The translations under genes and the position numbers were made by a program. Below, one piece after another: positions 17,225 through 25,501 of a DNA stretch of 64,000 nucleotides. The DNA is from JAEMQF01 sp963850525 (GTDB taxonomy: Bacteria > Pseudomonadota > Gammaproteobacteria > Burkholderiales > Burkholderiaceae_C). Location: contig CAWKLQ010000004.1 of the NCBI GenBank assembly GCA_963850525.1, forward strand, positions 558,001 to 622,000. Direction: 5' to 3'. The notes beneath the pieces are model-generated. The model was not told the DNA's origin and did no database searches. It saw only the letters and a program-made list of their open reading frames with translations. Position 1 is the first letter of the stretch; each line of letters starts with the position of its first letter.

Positions 17225-18166
17225 ATGAGCACCAGCACCGGCCCCACCGCCTTCGACACACTGTCCGTCGAAGCCGCGTCGGTTCGGGTTCAGCCCAGCG
17301 CGTGGGCGCGTGCGGCGCGAAATCTCTCGGTGCGCATCGGTGCGGTCTGCCTGCTGTTGCTCGTCGCGATTGCCTTGGCGGCGCCGTGGCTGGGTACCGT
17401 CGACCCGTCGCTGTTCGACCCGGCGAGCCGCGATCTGCTGCCCGGCAAGACCGGCGAAATCACGACGCTCGAGGGTGAAACTCTGAAGCATCGCTTCCTG
17501 ATGGGCTCGGATTCGTTCGGCCGCGACATCTACAGCCGCGTCATCTACGGCACCCAGGTGTCGCTCATCGTCGGGCTGTTCACGGCAGTCGTCGCGCTCG
17601 CCTTCGGCATCGTGTTCGGCTTGTGCGCGGGTTACCTGCGTTGGCTCGACGGCATCCTCATGCGGGTGATGGACGGCGTGATGGCGATCCCCGCGATCCT
17701 CATCGCGATCGCGCTCGTCGCGATGTGGCGGGGCAGCCTGCTCACCGTCGTGATCGCGATTGCGATCCCTGAAATCCCGCGCGTCACGCGCCTCGTGCGC
17801 TCGCTCGTGTTGTCGATCCGCGAAGAGCCTTACGTGGAAGCGGCCATCTCGCTCGGCACCCCCACCTGGAAAATCATGGGGCGCCACATCCTGCCCAATT
17901 GCGTCGCGCCGCTGGTCGTGCAGGGCACCTTCATTTGCGCCTCGGGAATCCTCGTCGAGGCGATTCTGTCCTTCCTCGGCGTGGGTCTGCCGCCCGACAT
18001 CCCCACCTGGGGCAATGTGATGGCCGAAGGCCGGGCCCAGTTCAACGAGTACCCGCACAACATCTTCTTCCCCGGGATCTTTCTCGCCGTGACGGTGCTT
18101 GCGGTGAACATCCTGGGCGACGGGCTGCGCGACACGCTGGACCCGAAGATGGCGAAGCGGGTATGA
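17225..18166 (+). CDS. Peptide ABC transporter permease, DppC-like
   Basis: This 313-residue inner-membrane partner of the DppB-like permease has an N-terminal OppC_N region (RIGAVCLLLLVAIALAAPWLG). The family motif LMGSDSFGRDIYSRVIYGTQVSL follows. The coupling loop is EEPYVEAAISLGTPTWKIMGRHILPN. It starts 10 bp after the first permease and overlaps the ATPase gene by ATGA, so translation is coupled. Confidence 0.94.
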   Translation: MSTSTGPTAFDTLSVEAASVRVQPSAWARAARNLSVRIGAVCLLLLVAIALAAPWLGTVDPSLFDPASRDLLPGKTGEITTLEGETLKHRFLMGSDSFGRDIYSRVIYGTQVSLIVGLFTAVVALAFGIVFGLCAGYLRWLDGILMRVMDGVMAIPAILIAIALVAMWRGSLLTVVIAIAIPEIPRVTRLVRSLVLSIREEPYVEAAISLGTPTWKIMGRHILPNCVAPLVVQGTFICASGILVEAILSFLGVGLPPDIPTWGNVMAEGRAQFNEYPHNIFFPGIFLAVTVLAVNILGDGLRDTLDPKMAKRV

Positions 18167-19812
18167 AGGGCAGCGCGGAGCAATCGATCCTCGAGGTCAC
18201 GGACCTCACGATCGCGCTGCCCGCAGGCAGCGACCGAACGACCGCCGTGCGCAAAGTGTCGTTCAGCGTCGGCCGCGGCGAAATCCTGTGCCTGGTGGGC
18301 GAATCAGGGTCCGGAAAATCGGTGATCGCGCAGGGCGTCATGGGCTTGCTGCCCAAGACGCTGCCCGTGACGAGCGGCAAGATCGTTTTGCAAGGCGAAG
18401 ACATCACGCACGCGCCGCTGTCGCGCTTGCGCGAACTGCGCGCCACACGCATGGCGATGATCTTTCAGGAGCCGATGACGGCGCTGAACCCGGTGATGAC
18501 GTGCGGCGACCAGATCGACGAAGTGCTGCGCGAGCACACTCAGCTCCCGCCCTCGGAGCGCCGCAAGAAAGTGCTCGCCATCGTGCGCGAAGTGCTGTTG
18601 CCGGACCCCGAGCGCATGCTCGCGAGCTACCCGCATCAGCTCTCGGGCGGGCAGCGCCAGCGCATCATGATCGCGATGGCGCTCGTGCTCGAGCCGGTGC
18701 TGCTGATCGCCGACGAGCCGACGACGGCGCTCGACGTGACGACGCAGGCGCAAATCCTGAAACTCGTTCTCGACCTGCAGGCGAAACACGGCACCGGCGT
18801 CTTGTTCATCACCCACGACTTCGGCGTCGTCGCCGAGGTCGCGCAGCGTGTTGCCGTGTTGCGCCTGGGCGACCTGGTCGAACTCGGGCCCAAACACACC
18901 GTGCTGCAAAAGCCGCAGCACGCCTATACGCGCATGTTGATGGCCGCCGTGCCGACGCTGCAATTGAGGGAGCGGCCGAGCGACCCGAACGCGCCTGTCG
19001 TGCTGCGCGTCAAAGGACTCGCCAAGACGTATGACGACAAGAGCTGGTTCGGCAAGCGCCGCACGGTGCACGCCGCGTCAGATGTCGACTTCGAAATTCG
19101 CCGCGGCCAGACGCTGGGAATCGTCGGCGAATCAGGTTCGGGCAAATCGACCGTGGCGCGCTGCATCGTGCGCTTGATCGACCCGAGCGGCGGCTCGGTG
19201 TTGCTCGGCAGCGGCGCGCAAGGCCAAGGTGGCACCGACATCGCGATGATGAGCGCCGCCACCTTGCGCCCCTTGCGAAAACGCGTGCAAATCGTCTTCC
19301 AGGACCCGTACCGCTCCCTCAACCCGCGCCGCACCGTCGAAGCGGCGCTCATCGAAGGGCCGATGAACTACGGTTTGGCACGCGACGCTGCCCTGGCCAA
19401 GGCAGAGGAGTTGTTGAAACTCGTGCGCATGGACAGCAGCGCGTTGCAGCGCTACCCGCACCAGTTCTCCGGCGGCCAGCGTCAGCGCATCTGCATCGCG
19501 CGCGCGCTGATGATGGAGCCCGAACTGCTGATCGCCGACGAAGCCGTGTCCGCGCTCGATGTTTCGGTGCAGGCCCAGGTGCTGGAACTCTTCGAAGAAA
19601 TCCGCACCCGCCTGAACCTGGCGATGCTCTTCATCACGCACGACTTGCGCGTCGCCTCGCAGGTGTGCGATCAGCTCGCCGTGATGTCGCAGGGGCGGAT
19701 CGTCGAATACGGCCCGGCGCACCGCGTGTTCGGTGCGCCGCAGCACGAGTACACGCGGGCGCTGTTTGCGGCCGCCCCCGGGCGTGATTTCGCGTTCGGC
19801 AGCGCCGCCTGA
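18163..19812 (+). CDS. Peptide ABC transporter ATPase, fused DppD-DppF type
   Basis: One 549-residue chain holds two complete nucleotide-binding domains, joining what are separate subunits in E. coli Dpp. Domain 1 has Walker A GESGSGKS, signature LSGGQRQR and Walker B LLIADEPTTALD. Domain 2 repeats GESGSGKS, FSGGQRQR and LLIADEAVSALD, where Ala replaces the usual Pro after the catalytic Glu. The OppD-type tail HAYTRMLMAAVP follows domain 1. The ATG overlaps the previous stop (18163-18166). With 14635, 16273 and 17225 it makes a complete importer. Confidence 0.95.
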   Translation: MKGSAEQSILEVTDLTIALPAGSDRTTAVRKVSFSVGRGEILCLVGESGSGKSVIAQGVMGLLPKTLPVTSGKIVLQGEDITHAPLSRLRELRATRMAMIFQEPMTALNPVMTCGDQIDEVLREHTQLPPSERRKKVLAIVREVLLPDPERMLASYPHQLSGGQRQRIMIAMALVLEPVLLIADEPTTALDVTTQAQILKLVLDLQAKHGTGVLFITHDFGVVAEVAQRVAVLRLGDLVELGPKHTVLQKPQHAYTRMLMAAVPTLQLRERPSDPNAPVVLRVKGLAKTYDDKSWFGKRRTVHAASDVDFEIRRGQTLGIVGESGSGKSTVARCIVRLIDPSGGSVLLGSGAQGQGGTDIAMMSAATLRPLRKRVQIVFQDPYRSLNPRRTVEAALIEGPMNYGLARDAALAKAEELLKLVRMDSSALQRYPHQFSGGQRQRICIARALMMEPELLIADEAVSALDVSVQAQVLELFEEIRTRLNLAMLFITHDLRVASQVCDQLAVMSQGRIVEYGPAHRVFGAPQHEYTRALFAAAPGRDFAFGSAA

Positions 19813-19817
19813 TGGGT

Positions 19818-20810
19818 TCAGTCGGCGAACTTGCCGGCGGCGCGAATCAACGGCCCCAGGCGATCGATCTCGCTCTTCAGCCAGGTTTGCAGGCCCGCAG
19901 GCGTCTGCTTCGAGTCCGGCACGATCTCGGCGCCGAGTTCGGCAAAGCGGGCCTTCACGTCGGCGTCTTTCAGCGCTGCGCGCAGAGCGGCATTCATCTT
20001 CGTGATGATGTCGGCGGGCGTGCCCTTGGGCGCGTAAATGCCGTGCCAGACGACCATCTCGAAATCCTTCAACCCCTGCTCGTGCAGCGTGGGCGCATCG
20101 GGCAGCGCCTTGATGCGCTGCTTCGTCGTCACGCCGTAGAACTTCACCGAGCCGGCCTTGATGTGCGGAATCGTCTGCGTCGTCTGGTCGCACATCACGT
20201 CGACCTGGCCACCCAGCAGCGCGTTCAGCGCCGGCGCCGTACCCGAGAACGGAATCGTCTGCAGGTCGACGCCGAGCGCCTGCTGGAACAACATGCCGCA
20301 CAGGTGCGACACCGCGCCCAGGCCGGCGTTGGCGAGATTGATCTTCGCCGCGTTCGCCTTGACGTAGGCCATCATCTCGGGGAAGGTGTTCGCCGGGAAG
20401 TCCTTGCGCGCCAGCATCGTCATCGGCACGTCCGCCACCTGGCTCACATATTCGAAATCGGTGAGCGGGTTGAAGGCGAGCTTGCGGTACAGCGCGGTCG
20501 AGCTCGCCATGCCGTTGTGGTGCAGGAAAAAGGTGTAGCCATCGGGTGCCGCTTTCGCGACGTAACCCGCTGCGATGGTGCCGCCGGCACCGACCTTGTT
20601 CTCGACGACGACCGTTTGGCCCAGCCCCTTCGTCAACGCCACCGACAAGGTGCGCCCCATCACGTCGGTCGGGCCGCCCGCAGCGAACGGGATCACGAGG
20701 GTCACGGTCTTGCTGGGCCAGGCCTGCGCCTGAGCCGGAACCGGCACCGCGATCGCCAATGCCATGGCGCACGTCGACAAAGCCGCCGACCACATGCTGA
20801 GCATCTTCAT
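19818..20810 (-). CDS. Bug/TctC-family tripartite tricarboxylate receptor
   Basis: This 330-residue periplasmic receptor has signal MKMLSMWSAALSTCAMALAIA. Its mature N-terminus is WPSKTVTLVIPFAAGGPTDVMGR, the Bug/TctC ligand loop. LGQTVVVENKVGAGG and HLCGMLFQ follow. Such proteins bind carboxylates and pass them to TctAB. No TctAB lies next to it, so it is an orphan that could use the TctAB at 53-55 kb. GGAG precedes ATG 20810. It is convergent with the peptide ATPase and divergent from the M81 gene. Confidence 0.93.
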   Translation of the reverse strand: MKMLSMWSAALSTCAMALAIAVPVPAQAQAWPSKTVTLVIPFAAGGPTDVMGRTLSVALTKGLGQTVVVENKVGAGGTIAAGYVAKAAPDGYTFFLHHNGMASSTALYRKLAFNPLTDFEYVSQVADVPMTMLARKDFPANTFPEMMAYVKANAAKINLANAGLGAVSHLCGMLFQQALGVDLQTIPFSGTAPALNALLGGQVDVMCDQTTQTIPHIKAGSVKFYGVTTKQRIKALPDAPTLHEQGLKDFEMVVWHGIYAPKGTPADIITKMNAALRAALKDADVKARFAELGAEIVPDSKQTPAGLQTWLKSEIDRLGPLIRAAGKFAD

Positions 20811-20949
20811 ATCATCGTCTCCAGAGTTGCTTGAATGAACCGTGTCGCGCGGCAGGCACCGCGTGCCCCCGCGCACCCCGTGCGTACACTGCGACTTGCG
20901 CGTCGGCCCGGGCTGCACCGCAGTGTATGCAACCCCAAGTGACCTGACC

Positions 20950-22452
20950 ATGGCGCAAATCCTGATCGCTGGCTACCAGCACGAAACCAATACCTTCGCG
21001 CCCAGCCTGGCCGATTGGGCCGCATTCTCGCGCGGCGATTCGTTTCCCGCCTTCGTTCGCGGCCAGGCGATGCAAGACCAGTTGAGCGGGATCAATATTC
21101 CGGTGGCGGGCTTCATCACCGCCGCGAAGCGCCTGGGTTGGACCCTTGTTCCGTCGTGCTGGGCCGGGGCGATCCCGTCGTCTTACGTCACGCGCGACGC
21201 TTTCGAGCGCATTGCGGAGGCGATCTGCGACGACGCAGCTGCCGCGCGCCAAGGCAAAGGCCTGGACGCGATCTACCTCGACCTGCACGGCGCCGCGGTG
21301 GCCGAACACGCCGACGACAGCGAAGGCGAACTGCTCGCGCGGCTGCGCGCCATCGTCGGGCCGGGCATGCCCATCGTCGCGAGCCTGGACCTGCACGCCA
21401 ACGTCACGCAGCGCATGCTGCGCGAGGCCGACGCACTCGTCGCGTACCGCACCTATCCGCACGTCGACATGGCCGACACCGGTGAGCGCGCCGCCGAACT
21501 GCTGGCGCGGCGCTTCAAGGCCGGGCGGCGCGAGCCCGTGCATTCGCGGCGCCTGCCGTTTCTCATTCCCCTCAACGCACAAAGCACGTGGACCGAGCCT
21601 GCGAAGACGCTCTACGACGAATTGACGGCGCTGGAGCGCGAGCACGGCGCGTGCTTGAGCTTTTGCATGGGCTTCCCGGCGTCCGACTTCGCCGAGTGCG
21701 CGCCCATGGTCTGGGGCCACGGCGAAACCGCCGAGCGCGCCGTCGAGCAGCTTTACCGGCGTGTCGCTGAGCCCAGCCAATGGACGCTCGAGTTCCTCGA
21801 AGCGCGCGACGCCGTGATCCAAGCGCTGCGGCTGGCCGATACCGCAGCCAAGCCGGTGGTCATCGCCGACACGCAAGATAACCCCGGCGCCGGAGGCGAC
21901 AGCAACACGACCGGCATGTTGCACGCGCTGCTCGCGCAAGGTGCGGGCAAGCGCTTCCCCGGCCAGATCGCCCTGGGGCTGATGTTCGACGCCGCGGCCG
22001 CGCGCATCGCGCACGAAGCGGGCATCGGCGCCGAGCTCGAGCTGCTGCTGGGCACCGCCGTGCCCACCTTCACCGGGCAGAACAGCGACCCACCGCTGCG
22101 TGGCCGCTTCAAAGTCAGCGCCCTGAGCGACGGCAAATGCACACTCACCGGCCCGATGATGACCGGCCTGACGGTGCGCCTGGGCGCGAGCGCGTGCCTG
22201 GAAATCGACGGCATTCGCATCGCCGTCGTCAGCGGGAAGAAGCAATTGCTCGACCGCGAGTTGCTGCGCATGGTCGGCATCCACACCGAGCAAATGCGCA
22301 TCGTCGTCGTGAAAAGTTCGAACCACTTTCGCGCCGACTTCCAGCCGCACGCAAGCCACGTGCTCGTCGCCAAGGCCGCAGGCCCGATGGCAGCGGACCC
22401 GGCGGACCTGCCATGGCGCAAGCTCCCGGCGAGCACCCGGCGCCGGCCGTGA
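20950..22452 (+). CDS. M81 family metallopeptidase (MlrC-like)
   Basis: This 500-residue protein belongs to the MlrC family, named after the microcystin-degrading enzyme. The N-terminal DUF1485 domain has AGYQHETNTFAPSLADW, YLDLHGAAVAEH, SLDLHANVT and RTYPHVDMADTGERA, which carry likely metal ligands. The linker DNPGAGGDSNTTGMLHALL leads to the MlrC C-terminal domain with VKSSNHFRADF. Family members hydrolyse linear peptides or amides. Its position next to a peptide importer fits uptake and breakdown of the same compound. ATG 20950 begins the conserved region, and no signal peptide is seen. Confidence 0.92.
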   Translation: MAQILIAGYQHETNTFAPSLADWAAFSRGDSFPAFVRGQAMQDQLSGINIPVAGFITAAKRLGWTLVPSCWAGAIPSSYVTRDAFERIAEAICDDAAAARQGKGLDAIYLDLHGAAVAEHADDSEGELLARLRAIVGPGMPIVASLDLHANVTQRMLREADALVAYRTYPHVDMADTGERAAELLARRFKAGRREPVHSRRLPFLIPLNAQSTWTEPAKTLYDELTALEREHGACLSFCMGFPASDFAECAPMVWGHGETAERAVEQLYRRVAEPSQWTLEFLEARDAVIQALRLADTAAKPVVIADTQDNPGAGGDSNTTGMLHALLAQGAGKRFPGQIALGLMFDAAAARIAHEAGIGAELELLLGTAVPTFTGQNSDPPLRGRFKVSALSDGKCTLTGPMMTGLTVRLGASACLEIDGIRIAVVSGKKQLLDRELLRMVGIHTEQMRIVVVKSSNHFRADFQPHASHVLVAKAAGPMAADPADLPWRKLPASTRRRP

Positions 22453-22558
22453 ACACGCGCCGGCGGCGCAATCCGCGCGAAGCCGCGCTCCCGCGGGCGC
22501 CGGCCCTTGACCGGGCGTCGCCGCACGATGCCGAACTCGTGCGCCAACGCGCCGCCGC

Positions 22559-23469
22559 ATGCGCCCGGTCCTGATCGCCCCGCTGCTGGCCCTCTCGTGG
22601 GGCCTGAACTGGCCGGCGATCAAGATCATCCTGGCCAGCGTGCCGCCATCACGCTGCGCGGCATTGGCCTCACCGGCGGCGCGCTGCTGCTCGCGCTGGT
22701 CGCGCTGGCGCAGGGCAAGCGACTGCGCCCGCCGCCCGGCGCCTGGCCGGGGATCTTGGTGGGCGGCGTGCTGACGATCGCTGCGTTCAATTTCTGCACC
22801 GCGTTCGCGCAACTGCACACCAGCACGTCGCGCGCCGCGGTGTTGACGTACACGATGCCGATGATGTCGGCCTTGCTCGCCTGGCTCTGGCTCGGCGAGC
22901 GGCCGGGCCGGCGCGGCACGCTCGCGCTCGCCTTGGGCAGCGCCGGCATCGCGGTGCTGGCGTGGCCGGTGTTGCGCGGCGTGGTCGCGCCTTCCGGCAC
23001 CGGCCCGGAGGTATCGCTGCTCGGCCTGCTGTTCCCGCTGCTCGCGGCCTTGGGCTGGGCCGCGGGAACGGTGGCGACGAAGCGCTGGCCGCCGGTGGGC
23101 GACCGCATTGTCATCACCGCCTGGCAACTCGCTTTTGGAGGCGCGCTGGGCGCCGTCGCCGCCGCCCTTGCGGGCGAAGCGTTGCCGCTGCAATGGCCGC
23201 CTCGCGTCGCCTGGGCGATGGCCTACCACATCGCCATCGCGATGGCGCTCGGCTACGTGCTCTGGGCGCGGTTGCTCGAAGTGCTCAGCGCCACGGCGTC
23301 GTCGCTGACCGTGCTCGCTGCCCCGGTGGTCGGCGTTCTCGGCGCGATGCTGCTGGTCGGCGACCGCCCGAGCGCCGCCGACTGGCTGGGCTTCGTGCTC
23401 GTGCTCAGCGCCGCGGCGCTGATGTTGTTGCCCGTGGGCTCGAAACCGCGTGCCGAAGGGGCTGCATGA
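22559..23469 (+). pseudogene. EamA/DMT-family transporter, interrupted by a 1-nt deletion
   Basis: This encodes a ten-span exporter of the drug/metabolite transporter superfamily. The start MRPVLIAPLLALSWGLNWPA reads from ATG 22559, and the remainder (ITLRGIGLTGGALLLALV onward to SKPRAEGAA) reads in another frame. The frames join cleanly if one base is missing in the CC at 22646-22647: GTG CCG CC(N) ATC ACG restores the family text. Downstream the reading frame is intact with two EamA halves. Either the gene is inactivated or the assembly has a base error. It follows the M81 gene by about 105 bp. Confidence 0.8.
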
Positions 23470-23581
23470 GCGAGCCGAGAGATCCCGCGCGCAACAGCGT
23501 CAACCGTCAGCGTTGTTGCGCGCGGGCGCTGCGGCGCCGTCACGTTCATTTCCCCCTCAACTGAAGAGACAAGGAGACCCG

Positions 23582-24551
23582 ATGAACCGACGAAACATGG
23601 TGTTGGCCGCTCTCGGCGCTTCACCCCTGCTCGCCCATTCCCAGCCGGCCCGAAGGATTCCGGTGATCGGTTTCATGAGTCCCGGGTCGCCGGGGGCGAC
23701 GGGAGTGGTCTGGGCGGCGCTGCGTGACGGTCTGCGTGCAGGGTTACGTGGACGGGGAGAGCGTAACAATCGAAGCTCGCTGGGCGCAGGGCAAGCCCGA
23801 CGCGCTGCCGCGCTTTGCGCAGGAACTGCTGGCGCTCAAGGTCGATGTGCTGGTCGCGGCAGCGCGGCCGTCGGTGCTGGCGGCCAAACAGGCGACGGCT
23901 ACGCTGCCGATCGTGGCGTTCGATCTCGAAGCCGACCCGATCGCGAGCGGCTTTGCCGCCAGTCTGGGTCGGCCGGGCGGCAACCTGACGGGCCTGTTTC
24001 TGGATCATCCGCAGATCGCGGGCAAGTGGCTGCAACTGCTCAGAGAAGTCGTGCCGGGCGCGCTGCGCATCGCCGTCTTGTGGGACGTGAGCACAGGCGA
24101 CGCCCAGGTGCGCGCGATCACCGCCGCAGCGAAGGCGCTGTCCGTCGAGCTAACGCTGCTCGAGTTACGCGATGCCGGCGAAATGCAGAGCGTTCTCGAG
24201 TCGGGCCTGAAAGGGCGGCCGCAGGAGCTGGTTCTGCTGGGCTCGCCGCTGTTCAGCCAGCGGGCCCAAGTAGTTGCCGAGTTTTGTGCGAGGAATCGGC
24301 TACCCGCCATCTCGCCGTTCCGCAGCTTTGCGGAAAACGGCGGCTTGATGTCGTATGGAGTCAACTTCGCGCTGACGCTTCGCCAGCTGGCACCCTATGT
24401 GGTGAAGATCCTCAAAGGCGCCAAGCCCGGCGATCTACCGATCGAACAGCCCAGCCATGTCGAGTTCGTCGTGAATGAGAAGGCCGCCAAGGCGCTCGGC
24501 CTCACGATCGCGCAAGGGGTGCTGCTGCGCGCCGATGAGGTGATCCGGTGA
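23582..24551 (+). pseudogene. ABC_sub_bind receptor (PF04392-like), frameshifted near 23738
   Basis: This is the first of the orphan receptor genes here. The signal and first lobe (MNRRNMVLAALGASPLLAHS, RRIPVIGFMSPGSPGATG, WAALRDGLR) read from ATG 23582, with AAGGAG 5 bases upstream. The rest (QGYVDGESVTIEARWAQG to LLRADEVIR) reads in another frame from 23739. One extra G at 23738, or two lost bases, separates them. The C-terminal part is otherwise complete, with PRFAQELLALKVDVLV, PIVAFDLEADPIASG and LGRPGGNLTGL. If real, the lesion disables the gene; a base error is the alternative. Confidence 0.8.
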
Positions 24552-24636
24552 TGCAAGCGCACCGGGTGAAATTGACGAGGCGGCTGCAATGAGGTGGCGC
24601 GAGCCGACTGCGCTGGGTTGCGTCGAACCCTGTGCA

Positions 24637-24683
24637 TTGACGAATTCCGGTGCCCCCCCTAAGATGGTCATCTTGATGGTCAT
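24637..24683 (+). promoter_or_regulatory. Promoter and candidate operator of the Phd/VapC module
   Basis: A -35 TTGACG (24637-24642), a 17-bp spacer and a -10 TAAGAT (24660-24665) fit sigma70. Two copies of GATGGTCAT (24663-24671 and 24675-24683) overlap and follow the -10 at a 12-bp pitch, about one helical turn. This suits binding of the antitoxin for autorepression. AAGGA (24686-24690) is the ribosome site. Confidence 0.6.
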
Positions 24684-24695
24684 TTAAGGAATCCG

Positions 24696-24977
24696 ATGTC
24701 CGATTTTTCGATTGCGCAAGCCAAGTCCCGATTCGCCCAACTCGTCTACCAAGTGGAGTCCGGGCAGGCCGTGCGCATCACGCGCCGCGGTCGCCCGGTG
24801 GCCGTCATGCTGTCGGAAACCGAGTACGAGCGCCTGGCGGCTCCCCGCGAAGGCCTCTTCGCATTCACGTCGGCGCTGCGCTCACAGGCCGGCACAACCG
24901 GAATGGCGCTGTTCGACGACGCTGAACTTGGCAACCTTCGGGACCAGAGCGAACGACCCGCCGCGCACTGGGCTTGA
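24696..24977 (+). CDS. Phd/YefM-family antitoxin
   Basis: This 93-residue antitoxin is expected to neutralise the PIN toxin encoded 13 bp downstream and to repress the shared promoter. The N-terminal DNA-binding fold is typical of Phd/YefM: FSIAQAKSRFAQLVYQVESG, VRITRRGRPVAVMLSETEYERL. The C-terminal part (FDDAELGNLRDQSERP) is the likely toxin-binding tail. AAGGA lies 5 bases before ATG 24696. Two 9-bp direct repeats over the promoter are candidate binding sites. Confidence 0.9.
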   Translation: MSDFSIAQAKSRFAQLVYQVESGQAVRITRRGRPVAVMLSETEYERLAAPREGLFAFTSALRSQAGTTGMALFDDAELGNLRDQSERPAAHWA

Positions 24978-24990
24978 ACCCGCACGGCCC

Positions 24991-25428
24991 ATGGCACTGC
25001 GCTTTCTGCTCGACACCAACGTCGTGTCGGAACTCACCAAGCAAGTCCCCAGCGAAGCGGTCGTGAAGGCCCTGCGCCAACACGAACTGGAGTGCGCAAT
25101 CGGCGCACCGACACTGGAAGAACTCGCCTTTGGCTGCGCCCGCCTGCAACCGGGCGCTCGGCAAGCCTGGTTTCGCCGCTGGATGGACGGTTTGATCACC
25201 CGGATCGCCGTTCTTCCCTACGACATGAAGGCCGCGCTTTGGCTGGGGCAGGAGCGCGCGCGGCTCGCCGGGCTTGGCAGGCCGGCCCCGCGCACAGATG
25301 GCGAGATCGCCGCAATCGCGGTGACGTATGGCCTGACGCTGGTCACGCGAAACGGCAGGGATTTCGAAGGCTTTCTCGGGTTGTCGTTGGAGGACTGGCA
25401 CGCAGGCGGTGCGGGTGCGCGCGGATGA
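24991..25428 (+). CDS. vapC: VapC/FitB-like PIN-domain toxin
   Basis: This 145-residue PIN ribonuclease toxin usually cleaves tRNA or rRNA. The metal-binding acids are visible: D8 in FLLDTNVVSEL, E43/E44 in TLEELAFG, D103 in RTDGEIAAIA and D124 in RNGRDFEGF. It follows the antitoxin by 13 bp. The last residues (about HAGGAGARG) lie in DNA that in another frame encodes a receptor-gene end (VRVRADEAIR), so the toxin C-terminus has been formed at a recombination junction. The catalytic core appears intact. Confidence 0.9.
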   Translation: MALRFLLDTNVVSELTKQVPSEAVVKALRQHELECAIGAPTLEELAFGCARLQPGARQAWFRRWMDGLITRIAVLPYDMKAALWLGQERARLAGLGRPAPRTDGEIAAIAVTYGLTLVTRNGRDFEGFLGLSLEDWHAGGAGARG

Positions 25429-25501
25429 GGCGATCCGGTCGTGGCGCGGCTTGACGTCAGATTCACGAGGCGATTGAATGACAAGGCACGACGGTGGTTC
25501 G

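Larger units (their letters stand above)
24519..25487 (+). repeat. Imperfect direct repeats bracketing the Phd/VapC module
   Basis: Left copy 24519-24593 is the 3' end and tail of the frameshifted receptor gene. Right copy 25409-25487 starts inside vapC. The first 30 bases match at 26 positions and encode VLLRADEVIR (left) or VRVRADEAIR (right, a different frame from vapC). After 22 poorly matching bases, ATTSACGAGGCG follows in both at the same spacing. The offset is 890 bp throughout. The toxin-antitoxin module therefore sits between two receptor-gene ends. Confidence 0.65.
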
